Positions 33,379 through 45,127 of a DNA stretch of 64,000 nucleotides are shown piece after piece (position 1 is the first letter of the stretch; each line of letters opens with the position of its first letter). A program made the position numbers and the translations under genes. The stretch is from the NCBI GenBank assembly GCA_016946835.1, contig JACVTC010000012.1, positions 602,001-666,000 on the forward strand, written 5' to 3'. The notes beneath the pieces are model-generated. The model was not told the DNA's origin. It did no database searches and was given only the letters and a program-made list of their open reading frames with translations. This DNA is from Neocallimastix lanati (nom. inval.). Lineage: Eukaryota; Neocallimastigomycota; Neocallimastigomycetes; Neocallimastigales; Neocallimastigaceae.

Positions 33379-34668
33379 TTAGAGAAGTGCCGCAGTAACC
33401 ACCAAGAACGGAGTATCAGAATAAACACCTGATTTCATCTGGCACTTAAATAGATCCTCCCATTCCCTTGTACTGTTATTAATACTTCGACCTCCAAGAA
33501 GGAAATTAAACACTTTTTCACACACACTAGAATCAACATACACATTATTTTCAATACTATTACTAACATTACTAAAAATACTATTACTAATATTACTATA
33601 ACTATTATTACTATTACTATTATTACTATTACTATTATCATTATTACTATTAACTATATCATTTGTTAGGTTGCCACGGTAAAAAGCATTATATAAAAAT
33701 AAAATTTTATCATTAACTTTACTACGAATATGATTGAAAAAAGGACAATCAATTAACCAATGACTTATCCATTGTATATTACTTTTACAACAGGGACAAA
33801 AATTAGGACACATTTGATCTATTATTTTTGCAGCTTTAGCAATTCTAGCATCTAATCTATATCCGCTTCGTGCTCTCAATAGCCAATAGAAACCATATGA
33901 AAGATCAGGATATTCATAACAAAGTTTTATAAATTTTAATGTATCTTCGAATTTGTTTTTGTCATAAAACTCAGCTTTAATAGAATTGATTTTCATATCT
34001 CTTTTCCAATAAAAATCCTTGATTTTATTATCGTTATTACCTCTTTTCTCTAGTTTATGTTTAAGAATTCTACTTTCTTTTGTCCATGTATATTTTCTAG
34101 ATTTTGGAATATTATTAACTAAATAGGAAATAATACAATTTGAATCTTTCCACTTATCAAAACATTTGACTTGAGACAAAGCACACTTAGCTGACAATGG
34201 AGGAATATGTAAATCTTTTGAAATAGAATATACATTAATAAATGATTTGGCTTTTTGTATACCTGCAATCCATCTTAATCCTTTATTAATTAATTTCTGA
34301 GTATTATTTGTTCTAGCTTTATTTGAACCAAGTAAAGGCGCAAAGTAAGAGACTTTACTAAGTACATAGGAGTTAATTATAATCTTCTTAAATGGAATAG
34401 GAATTTTTGAATTTGAAAGAAATTTACTAACAGAAAAGAGAGCTTTAGTAACTTTAGAGTTAAGTAATTTAATAATAGGGTTCAACGATAAGCTTTTATC
34501 AAATGGTATACCTAAATAGGTATAGCATTTAGTTATTGGGATTGGTTGACCAGCAAGATAAAAAGTAGGATCTCTTTTATTTTGAAAAAGAGGTGTGTCT
34601 GGTCGAATCACCATCATTGCACACTTGTTAATTCCAAAATTCATCATATTTAAATTTAGCCCATTCAT
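33379..34668 (-). pseudogene. LINE-C RT thumb and C-terminal zinc-knuckle region
   Basis: A 429-residue open frame. It opens with FGINKCAMMVIRP just after the FADD motif, continues through the RT thumb (YTYLGIPFDKSL, GSNKARTN, WIAGIQKAK), then the CPNFCPCC..H..C motif, DCPFFNHIRSKV and an Asn/Ser-rich low-complexity run (about residues 328-365). It ends with GGRSINNSTREWEDLF. The true reading continues upstream in another frame (34670 onward), so the apparent Met is not the start. Confidence 0.75.
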
Positions 34669-34669
34669 T

Positions 34670-35690
34670 TACCTTCTTAAGCATTTTTTTTAATTAGTTC
34701 TTGATGGTGCGTATAGAACAATATCATCTGCAAAGAGTCCACCGCAACATCTAGATTAGCCTAAAGGAATTCCAAGTTCTGAAAAATCATTAAAAATGTC
34801 ATTAATAAAAAGATTGAAAAGAATTGGTGATAGTGGACAATCTTGTCTAACTCCTTTCATAATTCTAAAAGATTCCGAATATTGATCATCAATTTTAACA
34901 CTGGCTTTGGAAGTCAAATATAGATTTTTAATAAATTGATAACATTTACCTCTAATACCTAAAGCATCTAATTTATATAAAATATTATCTATTGGAACAG
35001 AATCATATGCCTTTTTTAAATCTAGAAAAGCAAGGTAAGGTTTTTTATTATCATTTTTACGCCTTTGACAAATTTCTCGAATTGAAATAAATAAACTAAC
35101 ACATTCTTCTTTAGTACGAAATCCAAATTGCTCTGGCCTAATAAAATTATTTTTAAGTCCATATTCCGAAATTCTTTTGGAGACTATTTCGAAATGAGTT
35201 TAATACCATTGTTAATCAGAGAGATACCTCGATAATTGTCACAATCAGATAGATCATCACCATTTTTAGGAATAAATATAATACTTGCTTCATTCCAAGA
35301 GCTAGGAAATTCTCCATTCCAAATTCTTGAGTATATCTTCTGTAAACAATTTAAACCAGAAGAAGAATTATTTACTGAATTTTCGTCATCCGGAGGAATT
35401 AAAGCTTTATAAAATTCAATAGGAATTCCATCCGGGCCTGAAGCTTTATAATTTGGAGTAGCTAAAATTGCTTCTTTAATTTCTTCTATACTGATGTCTT
35501 GATTTATATCCCATTCATTGTGTCTCGTATACCTAATTGTTCCATTGGAAAATTTATTAGACCATTCGATTAATGCACTATTGATATCAGAATGGCTTGA
35601 AGCAAGTTTTTTATAGTGATTGTGCCATACTTCTAACGGTTCTTTAGTAGAAGTAGCTAGTTTACCATTTTTTGTCCTTTACTGGAGAAT
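34670..35690 (-). pseudogene. LINE-C reverse transcriptase core
   Basis: Read across frames, this carries CCGGLFADDIVLYAPS (FADD at 34723-34734), a PLSPILFNLFIND-type block, FLDLKKAYDSV, RPEQFGFRTKEEC and PDGIPIEFYKALI, in the right order from left to right on the plus strand. Small indels break the frame, one of them near 35190. The catalytic Asp pair is intact. Confidence 0.7.
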
Positions 35691-36154
35691 TTGACATATT
35701 TTTAAATTTATCTACTTTTGCTGTTGTTTTAAGCCATTTCCAAGCTTTCTTAGGGTTATGAGATTTCATATATTCACATCCTGTATTGATCCAATGTTAG
35801 TATTCAGTTTTCCTATAAATATTACACATATGATGAATAATTTTGCACATTCTATTATATTTTTCAATTAATTCTTCAAATTCATCTAAATTATGATAAG
35901 AACCTCTTCTTTTAATGGTTTTATATAATTTCATTTTTGAGTTTTTGCAAATTAAATATATTCTGTGACATATGAAAAAAAGATTTTCTAACATCTGATA
36001 TTGACGTGATATTAAGTTCCTTAGCAATATTGTATGAAGTTGAAATAAATTTCTTAGAAATATCATCAATACTAATATTAGGATCTGGAATCACTTCCTC
36101 TAATACACTAAAATAGTTGTTATTAAAAATTGATTCTTTTTCATTTATACATTT

Positions 36155-36964
36155 TTATCTATCCCATTTAACTGTCTTTTTAGGTAGAGAGAAAGAATTA
36201 TCTGAATTAACTGATGAAAAACATTTACCTTTTATTAATAAAGGTTTATGATCCGAAATGGGGGGGGGGAAGTCAATAAAAGTACCATATGAAAGTAAAT
36301 CTAACATATGATCATTGACAATCGCATGATCTATATCAGATTCTCTATTACCTCTACTCCATGAAATTGGGGAGCCCCATAAGGGAAGAATTTTCCAATT
36401 ACTAAATTTAGAGAGCAAATTACCTAATTTCTCAGTAGATAAATTAAAATCACCAACCAACATTGAAAGATGAGAAGAGTGACTATTTAACCACGACAAA
36501 ATTTCAATTCTAGCAGCTCTAGCATGAAGGTTATGGCCACTATGAGGTACGTACACATAACCAATAGAACATTTAGTGAAATTCCAAAAATTATAAGTAT
36601 ACAAAGAAATAATATACTCATAAGTGTTGTTTTCAAGAGAGGCTTGACAAGAATTATGAAAACCTATATAAAGTCCTCTTTTACCGGGAATTTCATTATT
36701 AGCTTTTTTGAAGAAATGTTTATAGTTTTTTAAAGAAACTCGACACGGATATTTACTGCTATAACCTGAACCATTTCCTGTTTCCTGAAAGTATAAGAAA
36801 AGTGGTTTGTACATTGAAATAAAGAATTCAACACTGTCTTTTTTATCAAAGTTCCATCCAGTAGTATTCCAACTGACACATAGAGAAAATTCTTTAACTG
36901 TAATATTATTAATATGAGTGTTATTAATATTATTGAAATTATTATAATTGATTGAACTGGAATT
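36155..36964 (-). pseudogene. LINE-C endonuclease
   Basis: Blocks are SLCVSWNTTGW (just upstream of 36814), FLYFQETGNG, GKRGLYIGFH, LVGDFNLS, SDIDHAIVN and ISDHKPLLI. The run of Gs at 36260-36268 encodes Pro residues before ISDHKP. The N-terminal extension is Asn-rich. The linker to the RT (35797-36069) is frameshifted. Confidence 0.75.
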
Positions 36965-37004
36965 TCAATTTGAATCTGAACTTGAAACTGAATTTAAGCA
37001 TAAA

Positions 37005-37077
37005 TTTGAAATTGAACTTGAATTTGAACTTGAACTTGAACTTGAACTTAAACTTGAACTTGAACTTGAACTTGAAC
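37005..37077. repeat. Hexanucleotide TTGAAC microsatellite
   Basis: About eleven TTGAAC units with a few substitutions. On the minus strand one frame reads as a Ser run, which explains a spurious ORF here. Confidence 0.8.
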
Positions 37078-37082
37078 TTGTA

Positions 37083-37210
37083 CTGGTAGAAAGCATTATA
37101 TAAAATAAAATTTTATCATTAACTTTACTACGAATATGATTGAAAAATGGACAGTTTCTTTGGCATATTTCTCTAACGGAAATGAATGAACTAATGCATT
37201 CTTCACGGTT
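37083..37210 (-). repeat. Mosaic of LINE fragments
   Basis: Bases 37085-37150 match LINE-C's own C-terminal coding DNA near 33685-33750. Bases 37160-37206 match the RT region of LINE-A near 6852-6900 (CTCTAACGGAAATGAAT). The two are fused directly and lie upstream of LINE-C, beside the tRNA-Gly remnant. Template switching during reverse transcription would explain it. Confidence 0.6.
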
Positions 37211-37262
37211 GTGACATATCATTGGGGTATTTAAAAAAAAAAAAAATAAAAATAAAAAATTT

Positions 37263-37279
37263 TGCGTTAACCGGGAATC

Positions 37280-37281
<2 letters not shown>
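37263..37281 (-). pseudogene. tRNA-Gly copy 3, 3' fragment
   Basis: TGCGTTAACCGGGAATCGA is the acceptor and T-arm part of tRNA-Gly. The remainder of the gene lies at 37729-37793, separated by a poly(T)-ended insert. Confidence 0.85.
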
Positions 37282-37319
<38 letters not shown>

Positions 37320-37728
37320 GACTGAAGACTTTGGTCTTCCCCATATAGTAATATGGGTGTATGATTAACTGCCATACCGGTACGGCGTCGACGCTCTCAA
37401 CTCCCCATAAGCAAAGAAACTCCATATAGAAGCACCCTACGCGATCCTCGAGGGAAAGCAGAGCCAACTATAGGTGGCGTCCTTGCCATCCCAGAGGAGC
37501 TGGACACTGTAAATCCTCTCAGACAAGGCTTACGCAATGGGATTCTAATAGTGTTAGAAATATAGAAAACTTAGAAAGTATACCTACCTGAGTATCGTTT
37601 AACCCCTAACCTTTCACGCAAAACCCAAAGGGAAAAATCGTGAAGATATGATACTTGTGGGGGTCAATCCAGAGACCTTTGGTATGATAAGCCAACGACT
37701 TAACAACCCAGGATAAGAACTGGATGAC
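37282..37728 (-). mobile_element. SINE-like insertion inside tRNA-Gly
   Basis: Flanked by a 13-bp direct duplication, AACCGGGAATCGA (37269-37281 and 37729-37741). Reading on the minus strand, the 5' end has a box A-like TTGTTAAGTCG (37696-37706 region) and a box B-like GGATTGACCCC (37660-37670), spaced as in tRNA genes. The 3' end has GAGCGTCGACGCCGTACC, similar to the 3' coding end of LINE-A/B, then two short hairpins and about 35 A residues. A tRNA-related head plus a LINE-like tail plus poly(A) is the usual SINE plan. No ORF. Confidence 0.65.
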
Positions 37729-37793
37729 AACCGGGAATCGAACACGGGCCATTTGCTTGGAAGGCAAATATTCTACCTCTATACTATTAACGC
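37729..37793 (-). pseudogene. tRNA-Gly copy 3, 5' fragment
   Basis: Holds the 5' acceptor strand, the D-arm and the anticodon arm (TCC), and continues into the duplicated T-arm bases. One further substitution sits in the T-stem (ACACGGG for ACCCGGG on the plus strand). Confidence 0.85.
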
Positions 37794-37807
37794 TAAGGAC
37801 GAGACAC

Positions 37808-37879
37808 AGGGGCGTTCCGGATTTGAACCGATAACCTATAGATCTGCAGTCAATTGCTCTACCACTGAGCTAACACCCC
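37808..37879 (-). tRNA. tRNA-Cys (GCA) copy 3, possibly weakened
   Basis: A 72-nt match to the other Cys copies with four substitutions. One makes a T-T mismatch in the anticodon stem, and another changes the D-arm (CACTGAGC for CGCTGAGC on the plus strand). The anticodon and acceptor stem are intact. It is 14 bp from the Gly remnant. Element E2 begins 15 bp beyond its mature 5' end. Confidence 0.8.
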
Positions 37880-37894
37880 CTTTCCTTGCGCTAT

Positions 37895-38893
37895 TGTAAG
37901 AATCTATAATTATTTTTAACAAAATAATTATATTTTCTTAGTTAGGTTATAATTAATATAACTTTTATTTAACTCATATTTCATTTATACAATTAATTAT
38001 AATTAATAATTTATTTAATTATATATTAAAATTTTATTTAGTTTAATATTAAAAATTTATTTAATTAAATAATTTTTATACATTTAAAATAATATTAAAT
38101 TTATTTAATTATTCACTTAATTATTAAATTTATTAGTTTTAGTTTTCTCTCACTTATTAAATCATAAACTAAAACACTATTCTGTATTTTATCATGTATT
38201 CTGTATTCTATCATGTATTCTGTATTCTATTAATCATGTATTTTATTATTAATGTATTGTTTTATATTTTTTATGTAAAGTTCTATAAAATAGAACTAAA
38301 TAGATTAAATTTTAAATTTTATGATCGAAATAATTTTCATTATTTTATTCTTTTATTTTCGATCATTATATTAGATTAAGTAATCGGTTAATTAAGGTTT
38401 TTCCAATTACTTCTTAAAAGTAATCGGTTTTACTTAATTAACACGATGATCGATATGGATAGAATATCGATCAAAAAACTTATCTAGGTTTTTCTTCTAG
38501 TCTTTTCCTAGAAAAGAGATTTGTTAAGATTAGAACCCCTTTTGATTTTAACCTTATTTTGACAAAAAAGTATAAATAAGGCTCTTGAGTTCTCTTTGAG
38601 AAATCAAGAGTTATTATTATAACAATTATAATATAATAATAATAACAATAAGTTTTAACATTTAAAATTTTTAATAAATAATAAAACAAATTATTTTAAT
38701 AAAACAAATTTTATAATTAAAACTTTTCCTTATCAATTTTAGTGTTTCGTCTATTATAATTCGTTATAATAAACTCGATAATTAGAAAGAACCATAGGTA
38801 AGTATGATTCTTTTCTAAACCTTTAATATTAGCAGTTAGAGCTAATATTAATGATTAATAATTTAATTATAATTTTTTAATTATATTATTACA
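37895..38893 (+). repeat. E2 5' LTR
   Basis: TGTAAGAATC..ATTACA. TATAAATAAGG is at 38571 and the inferred RNA start AAGAGTTATTATT at 38606-38618. The complementary primer site AATAATAACTCTT is at 38893-38905. Confidence 0.9.
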
Positions 38894-39279
38894 ATAATAA
38901 CTCTTCTTAGTATAGTTTAATAGAATAGTTAATTAATTTAATAATATAATTAATTTCTAGAATCAAGTAGTACAAAATAATTTAGTGTAGTACAATAAAA
39001 ATTTTTATGATTAATAATAAATAAAATAATATAAATTATATAGAATAATCTAGAAATTAAAAAAATAAATTAATATATAGTAAATAAATTAAATATTAAA
39101 ATATAAGTAGATAATATTAGTAAATCAGATCAAAAAATCATTAATTAATAATTTAGTATAGAAATTATAAGAATAAATTAATATAAACCATAAATTAAAT
39201 ATTAAAAAATAAGTAAATAGTAATAATTAGTTGGATAAATAATTAAAATCATAAAAAATTAAAAGAATAGATATATAGT

Positions 39280-39600
39280 AATAAATAATAATAAATAATA
39301 GTAAATAATAATAAATAATAATAAATAATAATAAATAATAATAAATAATAATAAATAATAATAAATAATAATAAATAATAAATAATACTAAATAATAATA
39401 AATAATAATAAATAATAAAAAATAATAAATAATACCAAATAATAAATTATAATAAATAATAATAAATAATAATAAATAATAATAAATAATAATAAATAAT
39501 AATAAATAATAATAAATAATAATAAATAATAATAAATAATAATAAATAATGATAGTAAATAATAAATGATAAATGATAAATGATAAATGATAAATAATAA
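39280..39600. repeat. AATAATAATA microsatellite in the E2 leader
   Basis: About 300 bp of AATAAT/AATA units with few interruptions, ending in a GATAAAT variant run (39560-39595). Open frames here encode only Tyr/Ile/Leu runs and are not genes. Confidence 0.9.
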
Positions 39601-39761
39601 AAAAAAAATTAAACAACAATAAATAGCAATAATAAAATAAATAATAACAATAATAAGAACACATAAATACACTAACATATGTTTACATGATTTTAGGGAA
39701 ATAGAACTGGAAGAAGTAGGCCAAAGAAACAATATAGAAGAACCAAGACTTAGTACAGACC

Positions 39762-39990
39762 TTAGAAGCAGAAGTGTGTTAGCATCCAGGTAACAGTTTC
39801 CGGATTAAGTTTATCTGTCACAGGCAGCGATCTGGGCAGCTCTGGACTGGCCTATCCGATGTGTGGTAGGTTGCAATCGTGGTGTACGCGGGAACATGAC
39901 ACCAGTAATAGGCAAGCTGCTCCCGTCATTAAGTACATACTACTGTTTACTGCTAACGTGCTTCTGGAAAATCGTCTGGAAATGCTTGAG
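39762..39990 (+). other. Conserved GC-rich leader RNA, E2 copy
   Basis: Same order of blocks as in E1: TTTCCGGATTAAGTTTA, GCAGCTCTGGACTGG, a hairpin (CCTATC 39851-39856 with GGTAGG 39865-39870), TTGCAATCGTGGTGTACGCG, GACACCAGTAATAGGCAAGC and GCTTCTGGAAAAT. GCAGCT can also pair with AGCTGC 75 nt later. The hairpin arms differ from those of E1 and EE but keep pairing. Confidence 0.7.
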
Positions 39991-40103
39991 TATTTTCTTA
40001 TTCAACTGTTTTCTTTCGCCAAAACTTCCTAACTATGACCTTATAATCATAATAAACATACATATATATTTCATAGTTAATATAATTTATAATTTAGGTA
40101 AAA

Positions 40104-43100
40104 ATGGAATCCAATAGTAATAACGCCCAAATTCCAAGTGAAGTTGAATCCTCAAAGCTTATAACAGCTTTAACAGAATTTATTCCTACCTTCTTTTCCG
40201 CCAACGGAGTGTTATCCAAGGACTTAGCTGATAACAACAAACTTAACGTTAATGAGCTCCTGGAACAGAGTGAATTGTTTTTTAAAAAACATCCCAACTC
40301 TTTTTCCACGGACGACTTAAAAATTTCTTATGTTATCAGCATGTTACATGGACCTCCAAAGAAATGGGGACTTTCATTGAAGGCTGATGGGACTTTAAAT
40401 TCGTTAAGCTATGAGACCTTTAAAGATATTTTGATAAGCAATTTTGGGGATACTAAAGAACAGAAGGATGTTCTTATTGAACAACTTCTAAACTTAAAAC
40501 AACTTCATTTAGGAAGAGCCGCATTATATACTATTGAATTTCGAAGGTTAGCTGGACGTATTGGATGGCCGGACGATGTATTCATTGACCTAATCAAAAG
40601 AGGTCTTCTTGAGGATGTTAAAACAGAGTTCAATAAATTAGACAAACCTAAAAGTTTATTTGAGGCAACAAATTCTATTATCAATATTGATAGAAAATGT
40701 TTACTTAAGCAAAAAGTAAAGACCAATGACTACAAGCCAAAGAGTAGTAAATCTTTCAAACGAAAAAGAAACGAAACTAACATGACCGAAAACAAATTTA
40801 AACGCAATAAGCACCATAAGGGACGAGACAATGGAAGTATTTTATCAGCAAATTACACCCCAAGTCATAATAATAAAATGACTACAACTTTCTTGTTAAC
40901 CGTTAATAACAAAAAGATTAAAACCAGAATCCTTATTGACTCGGGCTCTGCTAGAAGTTATCTCTGCAAAAGCTTCGTAACAGCAAACAAAATTCCTTAT
41001 TCAAACCTCTCAAATACGATCAATGCAAAACTTCCTAATGAAAAGAATATGGCTATAAAACAAGTTACAAAACGTCTTAAGCTTACTTTCATGGACCATA
41101 CGGAAACATTTGAATTCTTTATAGCCAATTTACAACTTCAAGACGTATCTGCAATCCTTGGAAGAGATTGGTTAAGCCTTCATTCACCTTACATTGATTA
41201 CAAAAATAATAAAATTTACTTCTTGGAAAGCTACTGTAAAAACCATTGCCCTTCTGCTAAGGGTAATAGGTTTGTTTTCCTTTCATCAGATATTACTGCT
41301 TCACTCTTACCCAATAATGAACAGAAGGAAGAAATTCCTCTTGACTCAATAATTCCAGATTCCATACCTGAAGACGAACTTAGCGATATGAACATTTGCG
41401 CTGCTTTAGTTCACAATAGTGAAATTAAGAATACCAAAAGAAATAAAAAAATAATTAAAAAATATTATTATGACCTTTGTATTGTATTTGAAAAGAAAGA
41501 AGCTGATAAACTCCCTCCACACCGTGTTTATGATATATCCATTGATTTAGTTCCCGGTGCTCAACTTTATTTTGGACCAATTTATTCGTTGACTGTTGAA
41601 GAAAAGAAGGCACTTCGTGAATACATTAAGGAAAACCTTGCTAAAGGATTCATTAGAAAATCAAAATCTCCTGCTGGTGCCCCGGTGCTATTTGTTAGAA
41701 AACGTGACGGTTCTCTTAGACTTTGTGTTGACTATAGAAAGCTCAATTCTATCACCATTAGAAACAGTTATCCAATTCCTAGGATATCTGATTTGATAGA
41801 ATCATTTAAAGGTGCTATTATTTTCTCTCGGCTTGATTTAAGATCTGCCTATAACTTAGTTCGTGTCAAGAAAGGCCATGAATACCTTACTGCTTTTCGT
41901 ACTCCTTTTGGTCATTTTGAATACCGTGTAATGCCTTTTGGTTTACGTAATGCACCTTCGGTTTTTCAACGCTTTATCCAAGACATTTTTTCTGATGATA
42001 TTGGCTTGTTTCTCTTTGTCTACTTAGATGACATTATAATATATTCGAAAAACCTTACTGAACATATTAATCATGTTCATCATGTCCTTTCCTTGTTAGT
42101 CAAAAATGGTCTCTATGTAAAACTAGAAAAATGTGAATTTCACGTTCCTGAAACTACTTTTTTAGGGTTTGTTGTATCAATAAATGGCCTTTCTATGGAT
42201 AAAAACAAAGTAAAATCAATTCTTGAATGGCCTACTCCAAAAAACATGAATGAACTTCAAAGTTTCCTCGGACTCTGTAACTACTATAGGAAATTCATAA
42301 AGAATTTCGCCATAATTATGGAACCCTTAAGAATACTCCTCAAGAAGAATAACGAGTTCAAATGGAATGATGATGCTGAGAATGCCTTCAAAAAATTAAA
42401 ACTTGCTTTTACCACAGACGAAATCCTTATCTACCCCGATCCAGATAAGGAATTCACTGTTGAAACTGATGCCAGTGATTTTGCTGTGGGTTGCATTCTT
42501 TCTCAAATCATTGACAAGGATAACGAACTTCACCCTGTCGCTTTTCATTCTAGGTCTTTGTCATCTTCTGAATTAAATTATACAATATATGACAAGGAAC
42601 TACTCGCTATTATCACCGCTTTTGAAACCTGGCGTCACCACCTTGAAGGGGCTAAGTTTCCTGTTCAAATCATTACCGATCACAGGAATTTATTATATTT
42701 TAAAAAGCCTCAACATTTAAACTAACGCCAGATAAGATGGAGCCTCTTTCTTTCTAAGTTTGACTTTAGGATTTCGTTCAGACCTGGATCAAGGTGTGGT
42801 AAACCAGATTCGTTGTCGAGACGTCCGGATTATAAATCCGTGGTTTCCCTCCACAACAAAGACCGTCCTTTATTGGATGATAATGCCTTATGTTGTGCAA
42901 ACACTGATAATATTAGTAGTTTGATTGATGCCCAAACGGCTGACACATATTGCAAATCTATTTTAGAAAAGATTAAAACTAAGTCAAACACAGTTAAAAG
43001 TTCTTTATTTTCTTTAAATGAAGGGGTCTTACATTTCCAAAACAGAATCATCGTCCCATCCACTTTAAGAGCAAGAATTTTGAAATCTTTTCATGACTCA

Positions 43101-44138
43101 CCCACCAACGGACACCAAGGTATTGACAAAACTCTTGATAAAATCAAGAGATACTACTGGTGGCCTAATATGAAGAAAGATATTCATAATTATGTACTTT
43201 CTTGTTCAACTTGTGCTAGGTGTAAAATTCGTAGACATAAACCCTACGAAAAAATTCAACCGTTGCCTGTTCCCAATAAACCATGGGAAATTATTGGGGT
43301 TGATTTTATAGTTTCGTTACCTAGTTCACAAGATTGCACATGTATTATGGTGGTTTCGGATCACTTAACAAAGATGATCCATTTAGTTCCTTGCTCCGAC
43401 GTCCCTTCCGCTGACCTGACCGCCAAGATGCTCCTTTACAACGTTTTTCGATACCATGGATTCCCTAAAATCATTGTCTCTGATCATGGCTCCCAGTTCT
43501 CTTCTGAATTTTGGACCTCACTCTGCTCAGCTCTAAATACTAAGCCAAGACTCGCTACTGCTCATCACCAACAAACAAATGGTCAAGTCGAAAGGGCTAA
43601 TTCCGTAATCGAACAATATTTACGATGCTACTGTTCTACTGCCCAAAATGAATGGTGCTTTTATCTACCTCTTTGTGAAATGGCTTATAACAACTCATTT
43701 CACAAATCTATAAACATGTCGCCTTTCTGTGCAAATTATGGTTTTAATCCAGTATGCAATATTGACTCTCCTCCTGTTCTTTTAAAAGATAATGCCTCTG
43801 TACTTACTAGGGATTGGTCTGCCCATTTTGATGCCCTTAAAAAGCACCTTATCAAAGCTAAAGAAGATTTCAAAAAGTTTGGTGACTTTAGGAAAGCTTC
43901 TGGTCCTACTTTCCATGTTAACGACATGGTTTGGTTGAAAAGGTATTACTTCTCCAATGAACCTGCAAAAAAGCTTTCTAACCAGTATCTTGGACCCTTT
44001 AAGGTCATAGAAGTGAGGGAAAGAATGAACTACCGGCTTGAATTACCAGAAAATCTTCATTTACACCCGGTATTTCATATCTCGCAGTTGGAGCCTTATA
44101 CTGAAAGAGACATAGGATTAAAGGAACCATCACCATAA
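40104..44138 (+). pseudogene. E2 Gag-Pol polyprotein with one nonsense codon
   Basis: Aligns with E1 from end to end (1344 codons). The protease DSGS is near residue 279, RT YLDD begins at 640, and RNase H has ETDAS. TAA at 42723-42725 (codon 874) replaces the Gln found in E1 (LNQRQIRW), a single C-to-T change. The frame then stays open to 44138 through the integrase zinc region, the D-D-E core (GVDFIVS, VSDHGSQF, GQVERANS) and HPVFHISQLEPY. As in E1, no chromodomain follows. Confidence 0.9.
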
Positions 44139-44147
44139 AGGGAGCAA

Positions 44148-45127
44148 TGTAAGAATCTATAATTATTTTTAACAAAATAATTATATTTTCTTAGTTAGGT
44201 TATAATTAATATAACTTTTATTTAACTCATATTTCATTTATACAATTAATTATAATTAATAATTTATTTAATTATATATTAAAATTTTATTTAGTTTAAT
44301 ATTAAAAATTTATTTAATCAAATAATTTTTATACATTTAAAATAATATTAAATTTATTTAATTATTCACTTAATTATTAAATTTATTAGTTTTAGTTTTC
44401 TCTCACTTATTAAATCATAAACTAAAACACTATTCTGTATTTTATCATGTATTCTGTATTGTATTAATCATGTATTTTATTATTAATGTATTGTTTTATA
44501 TTTTTTATGTAAAGTTCTATAAAATAGAACTAAATAGATTAAATTTTAAATTTTATGATCGAAATAATTTTCATTATTTTATTCTTTTATTTTCGATCAT
44601 TATATTAGATTAAGTAATCGGTTAATTAAGGTTTTTCCAATTACTTCTTAAAAGTAATCGGTTTTACTTAATTAACACGATGATCGATATGGATAGAATA
44701 TCGATCAAAAAACTTATCTAGGTTTTTCTTCTAGTCTTTTCCTAGAAAAGAGATTTGTTAAGATTAGAACCCCTTTTGATTTTAACCTTATTTTGACAAA
44801 AAAGTATAAATAAGGCTCTTGAGTTCTCTTTGAGAAATCAAGAGTTATTATTATAACAATTATAATATAATAATAATAACAATAAGTTTTAACATTTAAA
44901 ATTTTTAATAAATAATAAAACAAATTATTTTAATAAAACAAATTTTATAATTAAAACTTTTCCTTATCAATTTTAGTGTTTCGTCTATTATAATTCGTTA
45001 TAATTAACTCGATAATTAGAAAGAACCATAGGTAAGTATGATTCTTTTCTAAACCTTTAATATTAGCAGTTAGAGCTAATATTAATGATTAATAATTTAA
45101 TTATAATTTTTTAATTAAATTATTACA
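44148..45127 (+). repeat. E2 3' LTR
   Basis: Like the 5' LTR but one tandem unit shorter, with a few substitutions. It is followed by TAT and then directly by the E3 LTR. Confidence 0.9.

Larger units (their letters stand above)
32959..36964 (-). mobile_element. LINE-C, non-LTR retrotransposon (degenerate, distinct subfamily)
   Basis: A 26-nt T run (32959-32984) marks its poly(A) 3' end on the minus strand. The zinc knuckle, RT and endonuclease lie upstream in the expected order. It is clearly diverged from LINE-A/B and has an Asn/Ser-rich insert in the C-terminal part. Frameshifts interrupt the RT and linker. Its 5' side passes into a mosaic of LINE pieces before tRNA-Gly. Confidence 0.8.
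37895..45127 (+). mobile_element. E2, near-intact sister of E1
   Basis: LTRs are at 37895-38893 (999 bp) and 44148-45127 (980 bp). Apart from isolated substitutions they differ by one roughly 19-bp ATTCTATC-type tandem unit near 38200. The gag-pol is open except for one stop codon. The purine tract is AAAGGGAG before the 3' LTR. The left flank is CTAT and the right flank TAT, then E3. Same lineage, promoter and self-priming site as E1. Confidence 0.9.

Noticed and set aside
36965-37375. 136-residue minus-strand ORF with a Ser run
   Set aside because: It is a chance frame across a hexanucleotide repeat, mosaic LINE pieces and part of the SINE tail.
39227-39732. Minus-strand ORFs of 114-145 residues
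   Set aside because: They are translations of the AATAAT microsatellite (Tyr/Leu/Ile runs) with no conservation.
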